Shown piece after piece: positions 1 to 4,925 of a stretch of DNA of 5,985 nucleotides. A program made the translations under genes and the position numbers. Position 1 is the stretch's first letter; each line of letters opens with the position of its first letter. The notes under the pieces were generated by a model. That model was not told the DNA's origin. It worked only from the letters and a program-made list of their open reading frames with translations, and ran no database searches. The DNA comes from CAWHOW01 sp050013795 (lineage in GTDB: Bacteria; Bacteroidota; Bacteroidia; Bacteroidales; CG2-30-32-10): the NCBI GenBank assembly GCA_050013795.1, contig JBEKEO010000195.1, positions 1-5,985 of the forward strand, in the 5' to 3' direction.

Positions 1-85
1 ATATGGGATGGCTGGATCTATATAGGCATACAGTAGTAAATTCGCTGAAATCCGTTAGGTTTTGCCTGTAATACGGCTAAATTTG

Positions 86-127
86 GAGTGCTTCGGGGCA
101 AATTGCCTCGGGCACTCTTTGTTTTTC
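86..127 (+). terminator. Rho-independent terminator of an upstream gene
   Basis: GAGTGC (86-91) pairs perfectly with GCACTC (112-117). Inside it GGGGCA (94-99 area) pairs with TGCCTC, allowing one G-T pair, which leaves a small A/T loop. The stem is followed by TTTGTTTTT (118-126). The T-tract lies only on the right, so it acts on + strand transcription arriving from before the window. It separates that unit from the repeat array and the regulator gene. The ending gene itself cannot be identified. Confidence 0.8.
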
Positions 128-152
128 GGGTATTTTATATGAAATAAGCGAG

Positions 153-446
153 ATGTCTTATAAGACAAGAGAGATGTGTTGTAAAACAAGAGAGATGTGT
201 TATAAAACAAGAGAGATGCGTTATAAAACAAGAGAGATGTGTTGTAACACAAGAGAGATGCGTTATAAAACAAGAGAGATGTGTTGTAACACAAGAGAGA
301 TGTGTTATAAAACAAGAGAGATGTGTTATAAAACAAGAGAGATGTGTTATAAAACAAGAGAGATGTGTTGTAACACAAGTGAGATTCGTTGTAACACAAG
401 TGAGATGTGTTATAAGAGTTTGTGCAAGTGTTATAAAAAATGCGGA
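153..446. repeat. 21-bp tandem repeat array, 12 clear units plus 2 decayed units
   Basis: Contiguous units of exactly 21 bp start at 153, 174, 195 and so on to 384, with consensus ATGTGTTATAAAACAAGAGA plus G. Two eroded units follow at 405 and 426. There are no spacers. Units 3, 8, 9 and 10 are identical. Units 4-5 (216-257) and 6-7 (258-299) form a perfect 42-bp duplication. The edge units are the most divergent, as expected when slippage or unequal exchange homogenises the centre. Each unit contains a near-palindromic 14-mer TGTnTTRTAAnACA; in unit 1 (154-167) it is a perfect palindrome. A 21-bp period is two helical turns, so all dyads face the same side of the helix. Because 21 is divisible by three, the array is open on both strands (about 104 codons + and 114 codons -). 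That gives low-complexity heptad peptides which I do not regard as real proteins. It could be an iteron-like or operator-like protein-binding array, or a plain minisatellite. Confidence 0.93.
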
Positions 447-554
447 AGGAGAAAGAGGGGTGAATGAGTAAATGGCGGGATATTTTTTATAATTTGTAAA
501 CCTGAAAATGTTTAATATTACATCGCAATTATGGTTTAAATAATCTATATCATT
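447..554 (+). promoter_or_regulatory. AT-rich leader of the regulator gene with a weak promoter candidate
   Basis: This stretch lies between the repeat array and the start at 555. TATAAT occurs at 488-493 and runs into TTTG at 493-496. That resembles the Bacteroidota -7 element TAnnTTTG but with one extra base between TA and TTTG. No convincing -33 element lies upstream. If used, it would give a leader of about 50 nt. No Shine-Dalgarno sequence is visible just before 555. Nothing else recognisable is present here. Confidence 0.2.
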
Positions 555-2792
555 ATGGAAAATAATGGAAAGGATATTAATATCTCCAAACAGGGATTTC
601 CTAATTATACATTAGAAGAATTAAAAGTTATGGAAAGCTTATCAACCCGTGCATATAACACCTGCATAAAGGCGGGACTGGATAATCTTAAAGCCATATC
701 AGAATTCTATATAAAGCACAGAGATTTTGAAGGATGGCATAATTGCGGCCGCATAACAGCAGGGGAGCTAAAGGCTTTAGTATTTAAATATTTTCCTGAA
801 ATTGAAAGAATGATCAAGGCCGAAAAGGAACATCCTAATTCGATTGAAAATTTAAAAGCCAGAGGCGAAATATCAGACCATACGTACTATATCTGCAGGA
901 TGGAAAGAATAAGAAACCTAAATGATATAGTTGCATACTATGAAAATAACTGGTCATTTGAAAATCTGAGCGGCTGCGGTGCTAAAACAACCAACGAACT
1001 GAAAACAGTAATTAAAAAACATACTAAAAAATTTCCCAAGCTTCAAAATGTTCCTGTTATGGGGGATTACCCGTCTTATACGCTTAATGAATTAGTTGTG
1101 AATAATAATCTTTCGGAAAGAGCATTTAATATTTTGCGCTATAACGGGTTAAACAATCTTAAAGACATATTTGAATTCTTTTATAAAACCAGGACGTTCA
1201 TGAAGATTAGGAATTGCGGGTTTATGACGAATTGTGAACTGCTTGCAATAATCAAAAAATACAAAAAAAAATCATCCGTTGTTGAAAATATTGATGTGAC
1301 CCCTGAAACAATTATTCAAAGAATATATCAAAGAGTTTATATAAATATTAATGATTTTATTGAGAATTTCGAGGCTCATTGCGATAATAAAACCCTTCCC
1401 GTATTTAAAATTATTGAGATCATACTTACAAAAAGTGATTATCTGGATAAACCCGACAAAGAAATAATTAATAATATCAGTACCAAAGAGCCCTTGACAT
1501 CTGAAGAATTAGGTAATACATTAAGTTTAACAAAGGAAAGAATTGAATACAGGAAAAGGAAAATTTTATACAAGTTGTTTTATGTTAGAAGAGGCTTAAT
1601 GAGTATTATCCGGTCATTCTGGGATTATGCCGATAAAAAATTCATATTGCTTAAAGACAATATAGTTATCATAGAAACATCATTAACAAATAAAATAAAT
1701 TCCCGAAACAAAACAAATTTCAACCATGATTTTACTGTAAAGGTCTTGTCGGCATGCAACCCCGGATTTCGCATCCTGGATAAACCCAGGCATCCGGGTT
1801 ATGCTTACTTATTAAAGGATGAGTTTGAACCCGCTTATATTAATAGTTTTCTTCAATATCTTAATAGTGTTGTTAACAGGAAAAGGCAGAAGGATATCTT
1901 AGTAAGCGGACGGGAAATTTTATTAAATAATGTATTTCATTACAGGAATGATTATTTAAAGCTGGAGCAGTTAAGGAAGAAGCTTGCTGATAATCTGTTT
2001 GCTTTACTTCATGATAAACAAATACAAGGCATATATCACAGTACCGGCAAACCATATTCTAATTTGCATAAAAAAATATCGAAGAAATATTTATACCAGA
2101 TTAACTATAATGATTTGCTTAATTATAATTGGACCAGCGATGCCGAAACAAATAACAGCATAAAGCGCAAAATAAATAAATACAGGAAAATCACAAACGA
2201 ATCTCGATTAAAATATGAAAGTGAAATGGCCAGAGAAAAGGAAATAATAAGCAATAAACTCAATGAATATATTGAAATATTTAAGATTGTTGCCGAGAAA
2301 GAATTCGGTTTGCAGTTTAAGAATAATGCCCTTTTATTAAAACAAAATGCCGCCCTTCCCAAATACGAATATATTATTGAAGTGCTAAATAAATTTGACC
2401 GCCCGATGCATGCTGCAGAATTGTTTGATGAAGTTTCAAAATTAAAAGCTGACGCTTTTTCCGGTATAGATACGTTAAGAAGCTGTTGTGGCAGATATGA
2501 TGAAATTATTTGTTTTGGTCGTACGAGTACTTACGGTTTAAAGAAATGGGAAACCGAAAAAGCAGAAATTAAAGGAGGTACTATACGGGAAATTGTTGAA
2601 CAATATTTGCGGAATTTTAACGAGCCCAAACATATTGATGAAATTACAGAACACGTTAATAAATACAGGAACACCAATAGTCGTAGTGTTATAACTAATC
2701 TCAAATTATTTAAAAAACGGACTGATGGTAAACCAAACCCATTTAAGTTCTTTGATAAAGGTTATGTTGGCTTGGTAAATCAAAGTAGTTAA
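555..2792 (+). CDS. Large regulator-like protein: three alpha-CTD-like modules, sigma region-4-like HTH, tandem HARE-HTH-like winged helices
   Basis: The protein has 745 residues and is probably a cytoplasmic, transcription-related DNA- or RNA polymerase-binding protein; no signal peptide or membrane segment is visible. Residues about 18-78, 96-156 and 174-236 are three diverged copies of a helix-hairpin-helix module like the RNA polymerase alpha C-terminal domain. Copy 1 has LSTRAYNTCIKAGLDNLKAI and NCGRITAGELKAL; copy 3 has LSERAFNILRYNGLNNLKDI and NCGFMTNCELLAI. Residues about 312-342 (LTSEELGNTLSLTKERIEYR) resemble the helix-turn-helix of sigma-70 region 4. Residues 345-600 are basic and largely helical, with no domain I recognise. 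The C-terminus looks like two HARE-HTH or RpoE-delta-type winged helices, about 602-666 (ending FGRTSTYGLKKWE) and 676-742 (ending FFDKGYVGL). The domain calls come from motif reading, not a search. The ATG at 555 is the only sensible start, since the in-frame ATG at 531 meets a stop two codons later. Gene neighbours are a repeat array upstream and a separate operon downstream. G+C is visibly higher than in that operon. The specific role is unknown; it could be a global or element-specific regulator. Confidence 0.85.
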   Translation: MENNGKDINISKQGFPNYTLEELKVMESLSTRAYNTCIKAGLDNLKAISEFYIKHRDFEGWHNCGRITAGELKALVFKYFPEIERMIKAEKEHPNSIENLKARGEISDHTYYICRMERIRNLNDIVAYYENNWSFENLSGCGAKTTNELKTVIKKHTKKFPKLQNVPVMGDYPSYTLNELVVNNNLSERAFNILRYNGLNNLKDIFEFFYKTRTFMKIRNCGFMTNCELLAIIKKYKKKSSVVENIDVTPETIIQRIYQRVYININDFIENFEAHCDNKTLPVFKIIEIILTKSDYLDKPDKEIINNISTKEPLTSEELGNTLSLTKERIEYRKRKILYKLFYVRRGLMSIIRSFWDYADKKFILLKDNIVIIETSLTNKINSRNKTNFNHDFTVKVLSACNPGFRILDKPRHPGYAYLLKDEFEPAYINSFLQYLNSVVNRKRQKDILVSGREILLNNVFHYRNDYLKLEQLRKKLADNLFALLHDKQIQGIYHSTGKPYSNLHKKISKKYLYQINYNDLLNYNWTSDAETNNSIKRKINKYRKITNESRLKYESEMAREKEIISNKLNEYIEIFKIVAEKEFGLQFKNNALLLKQNAALPKYEYIIEVLNKFDRPMHAAELFDEVSKLKADAFSGIDTLRSCCGRYDEIICFGRTSTYGLKKWETEKAEIKGGTIREIVEQYLRNFNEPKHIDEITEHVNKYRNTNSRSVITNLKLFKKRTDGKPNPFKFFDKGYVGLVNQSS
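1761..1798 (+). other. GC-rich nested inverted repeat inside the regulator gene
   Basis: CCCGGAT (1761-1767) pairs perfectly with ATCCGGG (1792-1798). Nested inside, CCTGG (1775-1779) pairs with CCAGG (1786-1790) around a 6-nt loop. The surrounding 60 bases (1741-1800) are about 57% G+C, far above the rest of the gene. No T-tract follows, so it is not a terminator. It could fold in the mRNA at the codons for residues about 403-415 (PGFRILDKPRHPG), or be a coding coincidence. Confidence 0.5.
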
Positions 2793-2811
2793 TCGGTTGA
2801 ACCACTAGCCA

Positions 2812-2867
2812 GGTTTTAAGTCGTATGTCTATAATTAACCTTATAACTACTGTCTATTGACTTAACC
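2812..2867. repeat. Imperfect inverted repeat after the regulator gene
   Basis: GGTTTTAAGTC (2812-2822) and GACTTAACC (2859-2867) are inverted copies that differ by two extra T residues in the left arm. They are separated by 36 bases, starting 20 bases after the stop codon at 2790-2792. TGTCTAT is directly repeated within it (2826-2832 and 2851-2857). There is no T-run after the right arm, so it is at best a weak or Rho-type 3' end structure, or a protein-binding or recombination site. The rest of the gap 2793-2985 holds a T8 tract (2932-2939) and a short CGTTTTA repeat (2913-2919, 2921-2927), but no gene. Confidence 0.4.
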
Positions 2868-2985
2868 AGCTTCCACGACCTTGAACCATATTCAACACAT
2901 CAGCATTTCTACCGTTTTATCGTTTTAGCGCTTTTTTTTGCTTACAAAACAGCCAAAATGTACAATGGTTTTAAGAATTTTATTA

Positions 2986-2993
2986 TACTTTTG
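2986..2993 (+). promoter_or_regulatory. Bacteroidota-type -7 promoter element for the three-gene operon
   Basis: TACTTTTG matches the Bacteroidota housekeeping -7 consensus TAnnTTTG exactly. It lies about 58 bases before the first start codon of the operon at 3051, so transcripts would start near 3000 with a leader of about 50 nt. The expected upstream TTTG element is not well conserved; only T-rich sequence (2969-2973) is near, at a short spacing. The assignment rests on one motif plus its position. Confidence 0.5.
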
Positions 2994-3008
2994 GGAATTT
3001 ATTAACAG

Positions 3009-3026
3009 ATTGATTTTATAATCAAT
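3009..3026. promoter_or_regulatory. Perfect 7-bp dyad in the operon leader, possible operator or leader hairpin
   Basis: ATTGATT (3009-3015) and AATCAAT (3020-3026) are perfect inverted repeats around a 4-base TTAT centre. The dyad begins 15 bases after the -7 element, right at or just after the predicted transcription start. It also ends about 13 bases before the ribosome binding site. This position suits a repressor operator for autoregulation, for example by the ParB-like protein of the operon. As RNA it would be a weak AU-rich hairpin. The binder is not known. Confidence 0.45.
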
Positions 3027-3050
3027 TATTTTTTAAATAAAGGAAAGAAT

Positions 3051-3464
3051 ATGATAACACAAATACTTGATGGACTTGTAAAAATTCTTGGACCTATTGC
3101 AACACTTTCAAAAGATAAACGAGAACTAAAAGATAGCGCCCTAAGAGCTATATCAAATGCACTCACTGAAACTTATTTATATTATAATGATTTAGATCGC
3201 GGGGGAAAAAGAAATCGAGATAGAGAAGGACTACTTTTTAAATATTGGTCAGCTGCGGCAATACCGATAAGACATTTTGATCCAAGTCTTGCTGAAAAAT
3301 GTGATTTAAAAGCTGAATATTGGCTAAACCCAGAAAATTGTCCGAATAATATAAAGAAATTAATTAAGCTAGATGATGTTAGAAGGGCATATAAAAAGAT
3401 GTTATTGCCTAATTATTCTATAACTGAACACAATTCAACAAAAAGAAAAAATCGTGAAGTTTAA
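3051..3464 (+). CDS. Small helical protein of unknown function, first gene of the operon
   Basis: The protein has 137 residues. I do not know its function. It appears entirely helical, with a hydrophobic N-terminal stretch (residues 3-18) that is too short and mixed for a sure membrane anchor. The most distinctive part is residues 59-95: a leucine-rich helix with W66 and AAAIPIRHFDP, then LAEKCDLKAEYWLNPEN. This resembles, from memory, small conserved bacterial hypothetical proteins with a W-x2-AA, D-x2-LA, K-x2-YW-x2-P pattern and no assigned activity. The C-terminus (123-137) is polar and probably disordered. There is no nucleotidyltransferase GS-x-D motif, HTH or nuclease motif. The start is supported by AAAGGAAAG (3039-3047 area) a few bases before the ATG, the best ribosome binding site in the window. 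It precedes the ParB-HEPN gene with 19 bp of spacing or an 11-bp overlap, so the products are probably made together and may interact. Confidence 0.8.
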   Translation: MITQILDGLVKILGPIATLSKDKRELKDSALRAISNALTETYLYYNDLDRGGKRNRDREGLLFKYWSAAAIPIRHFDPSLAEKCDLKAEYWLNPENCPNNIKKLIKLDDVRRAYKKMLLPNYSITEHNSTKRKNREV

Positions 3465-3483
3465 CAATCAACAAAAAAGCCAT

Positions 3484-4917
3484 ATGAAAGCATTAGAAAA
3501 ACTTTTATTATACATTAGCCCAAAACAAATTAGCCCTGATATTAATAATCCACGAGGCGAAAATAAAGAAATGATTTTAAGTGATCCAAGTTTTCGGAGT
3601 TTGCTTGAATCCATAAAAAGATATGGTGTTTTGGAACCACTTATTGTTAAACGAATTGATAAAAATAGTTATTTACTTATAGATGGCGAGCGCAGATATT
3701 GGGCATCAATAGAAGCACGGTTAAAAGAAATTCCAGTTTTGACTGCTAAAAATGAAGCAGATGGAAGGATACTTGCTTATCAGGTACATATGCTAAGAAA
3801 ACAGTGGAATAAAGTTGCCGAAACAAAATCTATAAAACAAATCATTCTTGAAATTGAAAAGAAAAGTCCTAAATTAACAGAAGTAGCCATAAAGAAAAAA
3901 ATCATTGAAATTACAAAGGCCAGCAATGCAAGAATTAATGATATCTTTAAAATAATTAAGTATGATGATGATATTATTGAAAAATCAATCCTTGGTAATT
4001 TAAAAGTTAGTTATTTAGTTCAAATTGATGCAAGCTTTGTTAATAGGATTAAAATATATTATCCGAATATATTGAAAACATTTTCCGAAAATCAAATTAG
4101 GAAAATTATAATTGATAAAGCATTACATCATTTAATGGATGACACTAGATATTTAATAAAACCATTTAATGAAGTTTTTCAATACAACAACCAAAAAGAA
4201 TCAATAGAAAATCTATTATTAAACTTTATTAAAGATAAATCAAAAGATATTAAAATTGCATATAATGAATTTTTGGCAATAAAGGAGAGTGATACAAAAA
4301 CTCAGGAAAGCAAAAAAGGTATTAATAAAAAAAATAAAAAGAAAAATAGCAAACAAAATATAAAGCCAAGTACAGATCAAGATAATTTGAATTACTCTCC
4401 TATTAAACTTGTTAAGAAGCTACAAATAAAAATTGATGATATTCAGCCAAAATATGAATATATTGGAAGCACCTTTACAAAAGAAGAGAAAGAGTATATT
4501 AAAGAGGCTATTTATTGTTTGAAAAATCATTGTTTTAAAGCATCCGTATTAATGATATGGTCAACTGGAGTTTCTAGAATATTAAAATATATTGAAAAAG
4601 ATATTGCGGATTTTAATAAATGTTCTTCGGAAATGAAGAAGAAACCAGATTCATTTTTTAAATTTTATTCTGCACATTTTAAAACTGATTATCTGAAAAT
4701 TGAAAATATTAGAAATGATTCTAGAGATATGCATTTGCTTTGTTATTTATGTTATAAACAGATAATCACGGTACCTAGTTTTGACAAACTTCAATCGAAT
4801 TACAAAACAAGATGTAATTGTGCACATCCTACATCAATAACATTAGAAGTTAATGAAACTGTTGCTATATTTGAAAATATTTTTGATTTGATTTTAAATA
4901 ATAAGAAAATTAAATAG
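3484..4917 (+). CDS. ParB-like domain protein with C-terminal HEPN-like (R-x4-H) domain
   Basis: The protein is 477 residues from the ATG at 3484. An in-frame GTG at 3454 would add ten residues and overlap the previous gene by 11 bp. I prefer the ATG because the extra residues are polar and neither start has a clear ribosome site. Residues about 11-110 are a ParB/Srx-type domain: NPR at 22-24, YGVLEPLIVK at 47-56, and the phosphate-binding motif IDGERRYWAS beginning at 66. In ParB proteins this fold binds and hydrolyses CTP (or acts as an ATPase in relatives). Residues about 134-182 look like the helical ParB DNA-binding region, though diverged. A lysine/asparagine-rich linker follows (about 277-294). 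The C-terminal part (about 330-470) is helical and carries CLKNHCFKASVLMIWS, RNDSRDMHLL and then TRCNCAHPT, giving R443-x4-H448, the catalytic signature of HEPN RNases. A cytoplasmic DNA-sensing or DNA-bound RNase effector is an inference. It is not a chromosome-partition ParB: there is no parA neighbour, no parS was seen, and the C-terminus differs. Confidence 0.85.
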   Translation: MKALEKLLLYISPKQISPDINNPRGENKEMILSDPSFRSLLESIKRYGVLEPLIVKRIDKNSYLLIDGERRYWASIEARLKEIPVLTAKNEADGRILAYQVHMLRKQWNKVAETKSIKQIILEIEKKSPKLTEVAIKKKIIEITKASNARINDIFKIIKYDDDIIEKSILGNLKVSYLVQIDASFVNRIKIYYPNILKTFSENQIRKIIIDKALHHLMDDTRYLIKPFNEVFQYNNQKESIENLLLNFIKDKSKDIKIAYNEFLAIKESDTKTQESKKGINKKNKKKNSKQNIKPSTDQDNLNYSPIKLVKKLQIKIDDIQPKYEYIGSTFTKEEKEYIKEAIYCLKNHCFKASVLMIWSTGVSRILKYIEKDIADFNKCSSEMKKKPDSFFKFYSAHFKTDYLKIENIRNDSRDMHLLCYLCYKQIITVPSFDKLQSNYKTRCNCAHPTSITLEVNETVAIFENIFDLILNNKKIK

Positions 4918-4925
4918 ACTATAAT

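Noticed and set aside
1..71. Possible C-terminal tail of an upstream gene, frame ending TAA at 69-71 (or a shorter frame ending TAG at 34-36)
   Set aside because: The terminator at 86-127 implies that an upstream + strand gene ends here. Two frames are possible, though, and neither 11-23 residue tail can be recognised.
55..399. A - strand frame of 114 codons across the same array (YNTSLLF type)
   Set aside because: It is the mirror consequence of the repeat and runs through the + strand terminator at 86-127. There is no start context.
153..446. CRISPR array
   Set aside because: Units are contiguous 21-mers with no unique spacers, and there are no cas genes nearby.
153..467. A + strand frame of 104 codons across the repeat array, giving cysteine-rich heptads (MCYKTRE type)
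   Set aside because: It is open only because the 21-bp unit lacks stops. It has no ribosome binding site, the peptide is pure repeat plus a lysine-rich tail, and the opposite strand is equally open.
1873..2362. Two - strand frames (1873-2055 and 2123-2362)
   Set aside because: They lie inside the regulator gene, which has coherent domains. Their peptides look like antisense of AT-rich coding sequence.
2921..2940. T8 tract at 2932-2939 as an intrinsic terminator for the regulator gene
   Set aside because: The sequence before it offers only a short AGCGCT palindrome and no real stem. It is also about 140 bases after the stop codon.
3051..4917. Classic HEPN-MNT toxin-antitoxin pair
   Set aside because: The small protein lacks the nucleotidyltransferase GS-x10-D-x-D signature and the HEPN part sits in a ParB fusion, so the known pair does not fit.
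3454..4917. Chromosome or plasmid partition ParB
   Set aside because: There is no parA beside it and no parS-like GTTNCACGTGAAAC site was seen. The C-terminus is HEPN-like rather than a ParB dimerisation domain.
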